From Lepisosteus oculatus (taxonomy: Eukaryota; Chordata; Actinopteri; Semionotiformes; Lepisosteidae), in assembly GCF_040954835.1 (NCBI RefSeq), contig NC_090703.1, positions 8,799,001 through 8,863,000 of the forward strand: 64,000 bases of DNA, in the 5' to 3' direction. Below are positions 1 through 13,040 of this stretch, piece after piece. How positions within the stretch are numbered: the stretch's first letter is position 1; each line of letters begins with the position of its first letter. The notes beneath the pieces were generated by a model. The model was not told the origin of the DNA and searched no databases. It worked only from the letters and a program-made list of their open reading frames with translations. Both the position numbers and the translations under genes were made by a program.

Positions 1-1959
1 ATGCTGCTGTCGCCTCTACTGTCAACTGTTCAAATGGGCCTCAGAATTGTCTTATTTGCATTGTCCAAAGCAGAAAATAACTCAGTGGAGACTTAAGCTA
101 TAAGTGCTCAGCAGGGACTGAATTTACACTAACTTTCACCCTTGGGCAGTATTTGTACTAGTAAAGATCCAGGTCAAAGAGAAGGAATCTTCCCTGTGTT
201 GTACATAACGTGAAGTGCACCCGCCTCCTTTTACTTCTTGTCTTGGAGGAGACTATAATACTGTACTGTACATCCCAGCATCACACAGGTAGTTCCCTTT
301 CGAAGCACCACCTCCTACTACCAAGCTCATGCAAATTCACGCTTTCTGTATGTGTAGATGTACACACTGTACTGTATGTGTGCGTCACTTTTTCAGGAAA
401 AAACAAACAAAAATAAAAGCTCATAAAACAAATGAAGCTAGGCAAATTCAAGGGGAAAAAAATGTTAATGTTACCAGCCTTATAAATTATAACCAGTCTT
501 GCAAATTATTGTGCTGATAACGAATTAATTACATATGGGGAGTTTAGTCAATAGATGCTCTGCAGTTAATCTTGTGGTCCGTGGGTGGGAGAACAGAACC
601 CCCTCTGTAAGTGTTGAGAGCTGAGCAAATCACTCTTTGCGCCAGCAGTCAAGAGCTACAAATCGCATCTCTGGCTGTCTGTCTTTTTTCCCCCCCGAAC
701 AGATTGATGGAGAAATGGAAGAAAAATCAATGACTTCCTCTAGTCAGAAAGAGCGAGCTTTGTCATGTTTAAGAGTTTGATGTGCAGTCAGGGACTCGGT
801 CACAAGGCCGGATTCTGCTACAAATCAGTCACTTTTCAGCCACTGTTTCACTAGTGATTCAGAGCAGGGAAATGAGGTTTTAGCCTGATTTACATCTGTG
901 TTTTCTTTTCCCATTTATTCTGATCCATTCAGTGGCTGCCGCCTACTGCTTCAGGATGGAGGAATGGGTGGTGATAAGTGGGCCCCCTTTGATTTCGACC
1001 AAGTTGCAGAAACTTTTCTTTCTCGTCTTTCTTTTCATTTGCATTTTCCCTGACTGGATTCGCCAGCCCGGCTTGGGCACATTGAGGAGCGCGTGCCAGT
1101 GCGCTGGGTGGCAGAAAGCATGTGGACCTTGCCCAGTAGGAATCTGGAGACTAGCCTGCAGAAGAGGGGACTCGGCTCAACAGTCTTTCACTCTCTTTCC
1201 TGGGGAAGACAGGGATCTGTCCATGAGCTAACTGTATAACAGGCTACAATGCCACTCTTCCTGACATCTTTATGGGCAGATGCTACATCCATTTACTATA
1301 AAGGCAAATGGGGGGGAAAAAAATCAGTTCCCCAAACCCTGCTCTCTCACACCTGACCAGACTTCTGGGAAGATGGGACTCGAACCCCAGTGCTCCTCTT
1401 AAAGTCCATCATTTTAGAACTTTGTCAGTCAGCCTCAGTTTTCTTGTTCATTCGTTGTGAGATAAGCTTTTCTGACATTTTGGTGTTCAGTTAATTCAGT
1501 TTGATAAAAAGTCATACAAACGTTGTGATAGCAAACACATCCTTTATCCTTATAAATCTGTCTTATAATCATATATTGGTGATGTACTTGTTTATTTTAA
1601 TATAAACCTCCAAATAATTCAGTCCTATATCCTCAGATGTGTAATATTTAGTGTGAATGATTTGTGGTGTGTATGACGCGTTCATGCTATTTTATATAAG
1701 CTTTTAATGAAGATCTTTCTCACTGCCTGTAAGCATCAGTGTCTGCTCCATTGTTTTCCCTTGCATTAGAACAACAGCATCCCTTTTCATTTTTGTGGCA
1801 TTTTTAATCAGTGCATTACGAGCCTCCCTGAATGAGGTACGTCCAAAGTTGGGTTTCCTGACAGCCAATAAAAACCTTATAATCTCTGTGATTCAAGCTG
1901 CCCATTTTAAAAATACTAACTAGTGCTATCAGTCAGCCTTCTTCCTTTTAATGCCATTT
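1..1959. other. Noncoding stretch, no gene seen
   Basis: No splice-flanked or family-like reading frame is visible. Overlapping TACTGTA motifs occur at 259-270 and another at 370-376. A short tRNA B-box-like word (complement of GGTTCGAGTCC) near 1379-1389 may be a SINE scrap. Confidence 0.6.
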
Positions 1960-2330
1960 TTTTTATTTAATATATAGCCCATGAAAAATGAGAGACTCAC
2001 GGCTTGGCGTGTAGATATTTTGTTGCTGATGATGCGAGACGAATTTCCATCACAGCTTTGTTTCCACTTCGTGAGCGGATAATCTTTTACAGCGCACGGG
2101 AGAGAGCCGAACCCATCAATCTCTATGGCTTATGGCTGCCGTTCAGTCACATTACCCAACCAGAACACACTCCAAATAGAGAACCCGGGGAATTTGGGAG
2201 ACTTCATGCCGTGTATGTCATGGGAAGGCATTTCTGCAGTTCCTGCATAGGAATCCTCGCTTGTTCCAGAACTGCTGACATTGTCCCACGGGCAACATCA
2301 CAGCCCATGTCTCTTGAAGTTTAGCCATGG
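1960..2330. promoter_or_regulatory. Candidate conserved noncoding element
   Basis: This is a balanced-composition block with several CpGs inside AT-rich DNA, free of recognisable repeat sequence. A 106-codon plus-strand frame (2004-2324) crosses it but resembles no family and lacks splice context. Inferred from texture only. Confidence 0.25.
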
Positions 2331-2838
2331 CTCTTAGTAGTAAATTGAAGTGCTGAGCTTTTGGTTCACCAGTTAAGTTTTTTTTTTTTACCATCATTCT
2401 CTTTTTATGTTTTGCCAAATACAAGCACAAGCACTTGGATCGGGTGTGTACGTCAAATGTCTTCTCAGCAGATGTTAGTTTCTGAAGCATGACAGCCCAA
2501 AGTGCTCCGCTTACATGTAAGTTTAAATTATTTTATTTGCCGATTTAAAAAACATGCTGTACACAGAGGGGAAAGATAAGATGTGGTAATGACATCGTTG
2601 TTTCAAATAGTTGTCAACCATCTGCGAAAACAACAAGTTACATGAAAAACAAACCATTTGCTTAGGCAGAATTAAAGATGATCACCAGTGTACAATTCCA
2701 AAGGTGTGTCTAAATTAAAATGAACCATTAGTTAGATTAGTAAAATCTGTGTCACAAGTTTGCTGGTCAGAACAAATAAATTCTATTAGACTAAATTTGG
2801 TTTTAAGATCAGGCTCAGGTGTAAAACAATAATATAGT

Positions 2839-2985
2839 TCAGGTGGGTAGCTGCGTCAGCATGCGTAGGCTGCAAAGGAACAAGTAATAGGTTTATTCCA
2901 TGCTGAAAAAAAGAAGAAAGAGAACACAACATTTCGGCCGTGGAGCCTTCTTGAGATGTGAGAGGGACAGGGCAGTAGGCAAAGG
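2839..2985 (+). repeat. Unclassified dispersed repeat, copy 1
   Basis: It shares long near-identical runs with 22317-22399 and 39538-39624, including a 28-bp identical core (around AACAAGTAATAGGTTTATTC). Here the left part (GGTGGGTAGCTGCGTC) and right part (ACAACATTTCGGCCGTGGAG) are both present, making this the fullest of the three copies. No coding potential or tRNA head is evident. Confidence 0.8.
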
Positions 2986-3478
2986 TCAACAATAATATAT
3001 ACTGACCCTTTGCTATGTTCTTCAGGTAAAGCACAGAACTACTTTAAAATGGGTTTGATTATCAACGTATTTATAAAACCCCAGACTATTGTGTCTCTTC
3101 ACCACAAGGGGCTGTCTGTGGCTCCCACATCATGACTATTGTTGGGAGATCACAGTGATTGACAGTAATGAGAACTGGCAGCATCAATCGAAGGTAAGTA
3201 AGGGGCACAATATCAGCTTCTGCTGGAGTTCTGACCCACAAACCACAAGTTCTTGTCTCATGTCTTCGTGATGTCTTCCAACCCACTCTGTCACCTGTGA
3301 AACTGTACATGTCAAATGCAGGTGTAGGATTGAACTTTGGGGTGCACAAGCTGAGGCTCCAAGCAATAGGAGGGATATAACTTTGGGGCCCAAGAGCTGA
3401 CAGCTCTCTACAAAAGGAAAACTGCTGTACTCATAATCTGAGCAGAAAAAAACTCTTTCCTTTCAGAAAGTATAGACA

Positions 3479-3645
3479 AGTAGAGGTTAGAGCTCTGGAC
3501 CTGTAACTAGAAGGTTGTGATTTTATATCCTGTTTCGGGCGGTGTTGTTGTACCCTTGAGAAATCTTCTTCATGTAGAGTGTTTCAGTAAGGTGTCTAGC
3601 AGTATCAATGGGTGCAAAGGTACATCACTGTAAATAAAAGCGTAA
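3479..3645 (+). mobile_element. tRNA-derived SINE, decayed
   Basis: The head reads like a worn tRNA (GGTTAGAGCTCTGGACC, then AAGGTTGTGATTTTATATCC at the B-box position). It is followed by the body word TTGTACCCTTGAGAAA, familiar from a fish SINE family. Related minus-strand copies occur near 38.2 and 39.9 kb. Confidence 0.55.
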
Positions 3646-3751
3646 ATCAGATTTAATGTTAAAACAGTCCCTGTTTTAAATGATATATATCCTATTTCAT
3701 TTTGAAGGAGAGCTGTTTTCTACTTGTCATTTCCAAGCCATTTGTGATAGT

Positions 3752-3772
3752 GTGTTTGTTTGTTTGTTTGTT
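3752..3772. repeat. (GTTT)n simple repeat
   Basis: Five tandem TTTG/GTTT units run into a T tract. Confidence 0.8.
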
Positions 3773-4019
3773 TTTTCCTGATTAAGTGATTGATATACGG
3801 TGGTGGATATATCACGATCCCAGCTGAGCCGTGTCTATCAATAATTCTCTGACATATTGGAGACAAAAGCAAAGGGAAGCCCATCGCTGACCTTGGGGTG
3901 CAGGAGGGGCTTTTCACTTCTAATTGATCCACAAAAATGCACATGAAGAAGATGTTAGAGCGAAATGAAGTCATAACAGTGAATTGAGACATTTATTAGG
4001 TCAGAAGAAAGGCTTTCAG

Positions 4020-4240
4020 AAACGTTGAAATTGTTTATTGATTTTTTGTTTTGGCTGGCTGCTCAGGAGTAATCGCCTGTGTTGCTGCTCAAAAAAGGCT
4101 TGTTTAGCTAGTCTCTGCCAGCCAGGTGAGCATTGCTCCGCATTCCAAACTCTAATCGTTTAATTGCTTAATAAATGACAACTCGACCATTGTGATTAAG
4201 TCCTGCAGAGTGGGGTCTCAAGCAGTTGTCTTATAGTGCT
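4020..4240. promoter_or_regulatory. Candidate conserved noncoding element
   Basis: The block is rich in homeodomain- and POU-like words (TTTAATTGCTTAATAAATG, GTTTATTGATTTTT) with no repeat signature. Inference from composition only. Confidence 0.25.
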
Positions 4241-7200
4241 CATCTTGTTGACAATGATGTATAAATACTGAAACAGCTGTGTGTGGCTTCATAGTATAAA
4301 CGAGCAAATAGGTACTTTCTCCTCTCTTTTTGATACCTTAAATTCTTGTTCTAAAATCTTTTCTGTGAGGCTGATAGTCATCTGTGACAGGGGCTCCTCA
4401 AATCCGTAGCCTACAGCTGGCAAAAGGCACTGTGATTGGGAGTTTTTGGAAAGGAATATCCAGGAATATCCTTTCCTCGCAATGCTGATCTCCCCACCTT
4501 GCCTGTCAGCTGCAAACTTGCCAGTCTCTCATTTAGCCCATCACTCTTTTTCAGCAGCTTCCTGCGACGGCTGACTAAGAGCTTTCCTCAGGGAATTGCC
4601 TCGCATTGGCCCATCAGGAGTTTGGTACCTGTGAAATGTGTTGGTTGTAGATTTCGGTGTTAAAGTCAAGTTGATTGACAGTTGATTGTCTGTGGGTATA
4701 TAAGGAAGTATACTGTAACTGATGATTCCAAAGACAGAAAGACACAGAAGAAAAGACCGGGAGAAACCTAGCTCCTGCCATAGTGTTTTAAGTCTTAGTC
4801 TGACAAAACCGTTTGCTGTATCACCCAAAGCCTTCTCTTAAAAAGAGCCAATGAAAACTCAGGTGGACAATTTGCCACGTGGTTTCCACCTTTTTTTCTA
4901 ACTTTTTGCATCCTGCCACATACAAGACAGCAGGAGATACTTCTCCATTGTAAACTAATATCTTGTGTGAATCGAAGAGCGTTATAAAATCTTTCTCCAT
5001 GATTACATGTTCATCACAGGCAGTTGGTTTCCAGTCAGTTACCAGGCATCCCAGCAGCTTCAAGACAGTTTCTCAAATAAATGTCTACTGATACTTGTAA
5101 CACTGTGATGATCTCTCTTCTTCGTTAATCAGCTATCAGCTCAGTGCGTGGTTCTTATCAGATAGACGATACAGTTTTCCGTATTTGATTCCTCTTTTAT
5201 CCTGCAGGATCTGGACCTGCTGCAAGGTTTGTGACTGCCTTAAAATAAGGCTGAATTGTCTGCCGGTGGTGATCTAGATAAACAAAACAGTAAGCAATGT
5301 GGATGGGGAATTGTCATAGTAAACGACAAAAACTTCACCAGACCCTCTGTCATGGGTTCACTGATACCCCAGCTGGGATGTTGTTTCAAATAATAAGCTA
5401 TCTTTTAACAAAATTAGAGGACAGTCTGAATACAAGGGGAGTGATATAAAGCAGAGGAAGTCTGAATGCAGTGCTCACAGGTTTGACAGCCTCTAGTCCA
5501 CGGGACACTGATGAATGTGCTGAAATCTGTTGGGTAGCCTCGGCCAGAGTTCATGCGCATGTGATATTAATCTCAGTATAGTTTATTAGATGGAGCAGTG
5601 AGCTGTAACTGACTGCATTGTCCACTGATGGACTGAACCCAATGCAGGCTCCGGTCAGCCACCTGACAATACAATCAATAACCACACACTCATTATTGGA
5701 GGGAGAGTGACAGTCCCCATTCTGCAAAAAGCTCTGGTTACAGGAATTTTTTAATATAGATGTGGTACTGGTAGGTTTTTAGTTTACAGTATTCAGAAAA
5801 AAGCGTGGTCATGCTTACAATGAGCTGATCTGTGCTGAAAGCATATAAATGGTAGTGCCCTTTGCCTTGCCCATAAAATATAATAAAAGGGAATTATAAA
5901 TCCTTCCAATTAGCTGTGTCCATCAGTTTCTTTAATTGGATTGTCTGCGGTTCATTTATAGATGACCTTGCTTGTCAAAGTAGGAAAAAATGCTAAGGTT
6001 GAGATTTGGGTAAGGCGATCACAAGACTGCATATACAGTACAGTGTCTCATTTGCTTGACTGTTCTGTGAAGAAATGACCACTGTACTGTAAAGAGTTTT
6101 GTTAAAAAAAGACCTTTTGTCTTATAGGCTTACCTCTTGCCATATGCTCAGAGGTTCACTTTGTGTCATTTATGAATGAAACTTTGAATCTTAATTGATT
6201 TTTGGCTGTATCATTAGACTTTTTCTGATAACTCCAATTACATTGTTGTGTCATTGTATCATCCTTATATTTAATTTGAAGTATAAGTAAAATAGGATTT
6301 CACCCAACATTTTGAATGTTTGAGTCTCTTCAGTGCAAAACATATTCCTGATTAACTCTACACAATTAATTTTAGCAGAGGAAGGAGAAAGTCACAGAGA
6401 ACAGAGAGAGAACTGGAATTTGTATTTTAGAATAATTCTTCTAAAAATGTGACAGCATGACTATTTTTGCTTATGTCAGCTGTTTTTTTTTTTACTGCAA
6501 GTGAAGACAGATTTTCAGAAAGTACAAATTGCATTTCAAATTTATAATGACAATTTTACACTTGTACTGCAGGTTAAACGAGTTGATTACCATGCTTTTT
6601 GAACACTCTCCATGATCTTAAATTATCTGTTCTTCATACACCTCCATCTCCACCTTTCTTCTCATGCACAGTTTCTTATTGCTTGTCAGTGGCACACCTC
6701 TTCCTGACACAAATTTTCTGTTAGCCAATAAACTGTGGGCATCTTGTCCTTACAGCCCATGGACCAAATAAAACATTCCTTGTCTGCTTTTAAATGAAAT
6801 ATCAGGTTATGTTGTGAATAGAGAGCATTATTTTCTGTTTCAGGCTAGCCTAGAGAGTAAAAGCGAGCCTGTTTAATTTTTTCCACAGAGCCTGCACTCC
6901 CTCTCATCTATCTTCATCAGGATTAAGAGGGAGTCACATTTAACTGGGCAATTGTAAGAGGAGTTAAGTCTTTCCCTGGTATGTTGAGAGTTGCCACTAC
7001 TTATTTCCTTCCCACAAGCTTCTCCAGAGATAATTCCATCGTCAGCCTTTGAACGCAGATAAGGAAGTAAAAAGAGGATCCCTGAAATGGTCTCTCCTTT
7101 TGTTCCTTGTTTGAGGAGAGGAAGAGAGAGGGAGGGAGTAGAGAATGGAGGAGTTACACAAACTGTGCACCTGCAATCAACCAGGAAGCTCATGCGAGGG

Positions 7201-7999
7201 TCCTTCTGGGAATTCAGAAATTTTCATGTCATGTCATGTGTGTCATGCTTCATAGCTCAGACACAGAAAGCTTTTTCCCAGAATGAATCCAATACTCTAG
7301 TTCCGAAAACAGAGTGGAATCCATTCAGACAAAGAGGATGTAGGATTTTACTGAGTTCTTGAGCACAGACTGAGTGTCTCAAATGTAATCATGACCTGAC
7401 TGCACAGTGCAGTATTGGGACCAGTGGAGCAGCACTGTTAATTATTATTTAAATGTGTGTTTAACAAACCTGAAATGTATTTTGTTATGTTTTAAAGATA
7501 CAGCCATTTGTTACTCTTCATGTAATAAAAAGTCCAATTTGAAGTACAAGGGCTAGGAAAAAATGATAAATTTTACTTTCATAAAGCGATGTGCTGCTTT
7601 CAGTGTTCTCTTACTACTCAAAGTAAGGCAGGCAGCTCAGGAAACAAGTGACTGGTACAGATTAGGGCTTGTTTTTTCATTGATATGTTTAACATGAAAT
7701 TACTGTATATTAAATCCACTAATAGTAATTGCTACAGTAAAACTGATATTTTATATAACAGAGGCAATATTTCTTAGATTATTTTAATGTGGGTTTATTG
7801 TGCTACTACACAAACTAACATTTGACGCATGCATTTAAAAATGAAATTCAGTAAATGGCCCTATATGTTATTATCTGTCTAAGCTTTGAATATTGCTAGC
7901 TTTTTTTCTTGTGGCAAATGGTGGAGAGGGGGATTAATTTGTGCTAAATGTCTCACAAAGTTTTCTTTGTTTAGGAACAGCACGTGTTTCCCTGTACCT
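4241..7999. other. Noncoding stretch, no gene seen
   Basis: AT-rich, with short chance frames only. The two longest overlapping frames (around 6873-7362, opposite strands) show no family resemblance. A purine-rich GAGAGGGAGGG tract lies near 7115-7145. Confidence 0.6.
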
Positions 8000-8480
8000 G
8001 CCAGGTGTTTCGGCCATAAAAATACCCCTCGCTATGGCTGGCTGTGTGATGACAGGCTCAGGTCTCCTATCAAAGGCTTCATTCAGGCTGGGCCTCGGCG
8101 AGGACAGAGGCCTACAGTGTTAGGCCTCGAAATGTGACACCCTTTCGCACTCAGCCACATGGCCTGCTCGGGGGCTGCTGACAGCACCACGAAAGCAAAT
8201 CCGTCACAGTGCTCAGAGGCCTGCTTTCCATCCCTGCCATTGGAACAGGAGGAAGAGAACGGAACGCAGCAAGCCCGCGACCTCAGAGAAGCAGCAGATA
8301 AGGAACGGAGATAGCGTAACTTCAAACACCCAGCGGATACAAGAAGGAGCAGGTGTGGAGGGAACGAGGGGGACATACAGAGTGAAAACCCGAATGAAAA
8401 AACAGAGACCTGGGGCTGAGCGGGCCCAAACCGCTTCACTGGGTTGACTTGACTCTAGACTGCGAGTAAAAAGTCCAGCT
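8000..8480. promoter_or_regulatory. Candidate regulatory island, GC-richer
   Basis: This is the most GC-rich stretch in the first 10 kb, with CpGs and words such as GCCTGCTCGGGGGCTGCTG. A 118-codon minus-strand frame (8083-8439) crosses it. The frame is Ser/Leu/Cys-rich, has no recognisable domain and is probably fortuitous. Confidence 0.25.
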
Positions 8481-8686
8481 CCGATCTTCCTTTGAGAGGC
8501 AGTTGAGAGGAAGTGCATTATTTAAGATCTGAAAAGTTGTCTGTGTAAGACCTGCTGCGTTTTGACGTAGAGGCAGATTTTGGGAGATGAAATTGAACTG
8601 AGCTATCTGATGCCAGGCAGAACACAAAGGACACATTTTTTAAAATTTTAAAAAGAAAAGACATTTTGTTAATGTGGCTAAATGGT

Positions 8687-8708
8687 GCTAATGTGAATTC
8701 ACATTAGC
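8687..8708. repeat. Perfect 22-bp palindrome centred on GAATTC
   Basis: The half-site GCTAATGTGAA is followed directly by its exact complement TTCACATTAGC, with no spacer. Related words (AATGTGGCTAA) lie 10-15 bp to the left. Confidence 0.9.
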
Positions 8709-9384
8709 CAAATCTGTTTACCTTTGATACTTTATGCGGCATATGTAGTATTTAATCCTAATGAGAATTTATTTTTATGTTCGTTATGTAATGCAAATTA
8801 ATAGGGTAACATGTAACCTAAACTAATTGAATGGATTATTGATGTCCTGCACAGAGGGCAGTAGAAACAGCAAGCACTTCTAACGTCTTTGTTCTTTGTG
8901 ATATATTTCACAAGAGCTCACCTGTCTCAATCACTTGTTCAATTACAACCTGCTCTCTCCTCCAAATGTATTATCTTGCATGCTTCAGTATACAGTATAA
9001 GAACATAACACATTTTAAGAATCAGTGGAAGGCATATAGTACAATATATTTCATATTTAAGCCATATAGCTTATAGTAGCTAATAGATCGGAGGATCTTA
9101 TTCAGCTGTTTTTTTGAATGAAGGTTTGATATCATTGGACAATATGGCTGTGTAGCTTTCTCCAGACTCCCACACCCCTTTGTGTACATCTGGGGTCTTA
9201 AACTCAGTTCCTGGAGGGCCTTGTCTCCTGAGTCACATGCTCTCTGCTCCAGTTAGCACTACAGAAACCAGGGTGAGCTCTGGCCCAGTGAGCTGCTGGA
9301 TGCTGGGGTGCATTTTATCATTTGTTTAACCTACTGGATAGGAAAAAAATCAGAGCGCTGTTTGCTTTGTGGAAATCCTCAGCC

Positions 9385-9590
9385 CTCCAGCCTCTGACTG
9401 CTTCTTCCAATGTTGCCTGCCGGAGCCTATCCCAGCAGGCAACAGCCACAAGGCAGGGTCTACCCTGGATGGGACACCAGTCGAAAGCAGGTCAGACAGA
9501 CACAAATACAGTCACATGCACACCAGGGCCAAATTTCCCAGACGCCAATTAACATACCAGTATGTTTTTGGACTGATCCTCAGCATCATT
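9385..9590 (-). mobile_element. SINE-like repeat, 3' part only
   Basis: It shares the right half of the element at 15470-15822: GGAGCCTATCCCAGCAGGCAA, CAGGGTCTACCCTGGATGGG, CCAGTATGTTTTTGGACTG. The tRNA-like head is missing, so this copy is truncated. Sequence just to the left (9190-9240, TCAGTTCCTGGAGGGCC) looks like another dispersed fish repeat. Confidence 0.7.
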
Positions 9591-9599
9591 TATTTTAAA

Positions 9600-12500
9600 G
9601 TGATGCTGTGCATAAACATGAGAATATTATAATTTGCGTCATAAACTAATCACTTGAAAGGGTCTGATATGGACTGAGCAAGGATAGAGGAAGAAATGCA
9701 GACAGTACAAAGAAGAGCATATTGCATTTCATTTGCTTCAAAGCAGATTTATGAACTCAGTGGCCCATATATCCAAATCATTTCCCTCTTGCTGCTAACT
9801 GATAAGAAACTTTAGCTATTTCTATGAATCCTATTTCATTGGAAAAAATGAAAACACTATAAAAAGGTGCCGAAATTAGCATAAACTAGGTCTCTTCTTG
9901 GATACAGTAGTCATCAAAGAACTCAAATAAGCATCACCTGTCTAGCAATAAAGAACGCACCTCATTAATCACTTCTTGTAAACACCGGACAGTCTATTCC
10001 ATTGCCTGCCATTGGGCCTCAGCTGGTGTGTTTATAGAGAGAAGATGCACTATGGTTGCAAATCAGATAAAACTAATTTCTTTTAAAACATGTATACTAC
10101 TCTTCATCTGCTTTGCAGGGAAATGTTTCAGAGGATATAATTCAGGAACTACAGTATGTCAGATCTTCATCTTGTTGTTCTCACTCCTCAGATTAGAAGG
10201 ATTTTAATTTCCACTACTATTCACATCTTTGCTTTCAAATAAAGGGTTCTTACAGACAGTATCATTTTGTTTACAGTTTTCAGTAAGAGAGAACAAACAC
10301 AATGCATTTTTAGGTGTTTCCTCAGATTGTTCACTTTGGCTACATGAGGATTGCAGAATTTTCAACGAAACAGGCAAAATCAATTAAAATCGCAAACCTT
10401 TCTTTAAAGGTCTGCAATACAGACACAATCTAATCTAAAAGTAATTAAAGGACTTTGAAAATACAAGTATTCCTTGGAATGTTTTTTTAAAACATTTGTT
10501 TTGCTCTGTTTGGCCTTAAAACATTTTTTAAATTTCCTCCCAGTCCTGCCTTGCATATTCATTGCGATAAATTTAAAATTACAACAATAAAAACATTTTA
10601 TAATGCATATCACAAATGACTTCCGTCTGTGGCTCTGCTCGTCCAGCGCTCTGTGGTACAAGCTGGGTGGCCATGCAGAACAACAGAATATTTATTGTAC
10701 ACTGGATAAAAACCTTTACACGGCTGTGCGCGGATTTTAGCAACACAGCAAAAGATATTTTTGACTACTGCCCGTTGCTTTATAACAAGCTCTTGGAAGT
10801 GTGTAGAATTTATCTATTTCATTACCACGATGTAAAAAAAAATAGAAGATGCTAGAACACGCTGCTGTTTTCACCCTCGTAAATTCTCTTACATTTAAGA
10901 GCGTAGTCCCGAGTTTCCATTCGCAAGCACGCACATATGCCACTGACTGTGCCTGTACAGCACGTGACATTTACACACCTGCATGACCCACTTTTGGGGT
11001 GTCAAGCAGGCCCCATTCGATCACATCCTTGATCATGTTGTGTCATTCATTCTTACGGTAAAAGACTCTGTGCTTTGAGGAGCAATCGGTCTTCACCTCC
11101 TTGCTGTATCTTTGGGGCTTGACCGAGCCGGACACTTGTGGCGTTGCATGTACATTGATGTCAGCCATCGCAAACATCTTCCATGACCTGGCAGCTGCTT
11201 TTCTCATGGGGAGAACAGCCCAGTGCCACATGTTCAGTACCTCTGCCGTGTCCTCGGCATGCTAGTGTTCAAGATGATGAGGGACAGCCTGCCATAGGCA
11301 CTGATGACTTCCAGAGGATTACTGCACTCAGACGCACTGCGTGACCCTTATGAAATCTGACTTTGGCCCTCTGTTGTCAAATGCATATTTACAGTGAAAT
11401 GATATCACAGCCCATATTTACAAAATCAAACATCACTTTCCTACCCATTCGTCATTTAAGGTAGAATTATCAAAATGTTTGAGCCTGCTTTCTGTAAGCT
11501 TGGGTGAACATTTCTGTATATAGAAATCCCTGTAAAAAAAGGGAACAAGATTTGCTCTCGAGCAAATAAACACTAATGAGTTCAACACTTAAAGGCAAAA
11601 TATTTAATGTATCAGGGGACCCTAGACAGTAGTTCAAACACCTTTATACTGGCAGCAGCAGAAACAATTTGTTTACTAAGAAAGAGAGGACAATTCCTAC
11701 CATTTGTAAGAAATAAATCCGGAGCTTCTTCTTGAACAAATGTCTTCTGTAAAGTACACCTGAGCATGCTAATGTGATGCTGACTAGTAATGACGTGGAA
11801 AGGTGAATGTGATTTACAGTAGGAGCACTCTAGGGTTTGTTTTCCTTGCAAACACCTGATAGTTTAATTAATTAATAGGAGGTAATTAGTGTCTTCCAAA
11901 ATGAAAGGTCTGCTACTTAAAGAGAATTATGAGATATTAAAATAGGAGGTGGAACTCCATTAGAGTTGACCTTTTCTTTTAAATTACTGATATTTGAGAG
12001 TTAATTCAGAATTCAATGAAAACTTCATTTTTATTCTTATGGCTGAGTCTTTTGTCTTTGACTCTGAAATGGGGTCTCCAGCAGGCTTTAGGTCATTAAT
12101 TATGATCTTTATAAATTAAATTAAGAAGATGTCAGCAGGTGATTCTTTTAATTTTTTTTTTCCTCAGGGATTATCAGACTACCTGGCACACAGAGAGTTT
12201 TGGATGAAGTGGTCTCTCTAGTTCTTGGTTGAAAGTAAGTCTCATAAGGGTTTATAAATCTACGTGCTACTGTCGCACAGCAGAACCTTTCTTTTATGAA
12301 AAATCAGACCTTCTTGTACAACTGAGAAGGAATGTAAGCTTGAATATTGCAATATTCATATACGTATAGTGTGTTAAGCTTTTTGTTTGTCTCATCTGAC
12401 AGTAGCTCATTTTGTTTTCCTTGTTAGACTTTTATTTTCTAAACACAGTTTAATTTTGCCCTTTTAATTTAGTACAGAAGGTGCAACGGTTTTGAATAAT

Positions 12501-12879
12501 AGACGTTTTAACATAGCTAGTTCCTAAAGAAATGACGTGCCTGTATGAGAGTCCTTTAAGAATTTCTTCACCCTTTCAGGATTAAATTATGACTTTATAC
12601 AACTTGGCAAGAGACACACCAGGAAATAAACAACAGTGGCTAAACATTTAAATTCAGATAAGGAAACTAAATGAACAAACACCAAAATAGCCCCACATTT
12701 GTGGTGAGTGTGACCAATTCTGCTTCATTTGCTTTGCTAAATGCTGATTACTCAGGGTATATGCTATCAGCTGTTTGGATACGAACTGCGGACCCCCACA
12801 ACACCCCCCAAGCATTTATTTATTCTTTATATTTCCTAATTCTGTTTGATGAATGAGTGACAGGTTTGACACCTCATTC
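9600..12879. other. Noncoding stretch, no confident gene
   Basis: Mostly AT-rich. Two CpG-containing parts stand out: 10610-10990 and 10985-11290. The second has a 62-codon minus-strand frame (11043-11231), which I could not link to any protein. The rest shows nothing. Confidence 0.55.
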
Positions 12880-13040
12880 GGAGAGATTAATAGAACGACA
12901 CAATATTTACGTCGCACGGACAGCCAATTACCCAACCATCTATCATTGAGATTATCTTTCTGATTGAAAACTACTCGTCCATGTAATCTGAATTATTTGG
13001 AATTAGAAGGGAATTTATGGCTCCTCGTGTCGCTTTTTTT
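12880..13040. promoter_or_regulatory. Candidate conserved noncoding element
   Basis: This short repeat-free block has homeobox-like words (AGATTAATAG, GCCAATTACCC, ATCATTGAGATTATC) and isolated CpGs. Inference from texture. Confidence 0.3.

Noticed and set aside
8083..8439. 118-codon minus-strand frame
   Set aside because: Ser/Leu/Cys-rich composition from GC-richer DNA; no recognisable motif and no exon structure.
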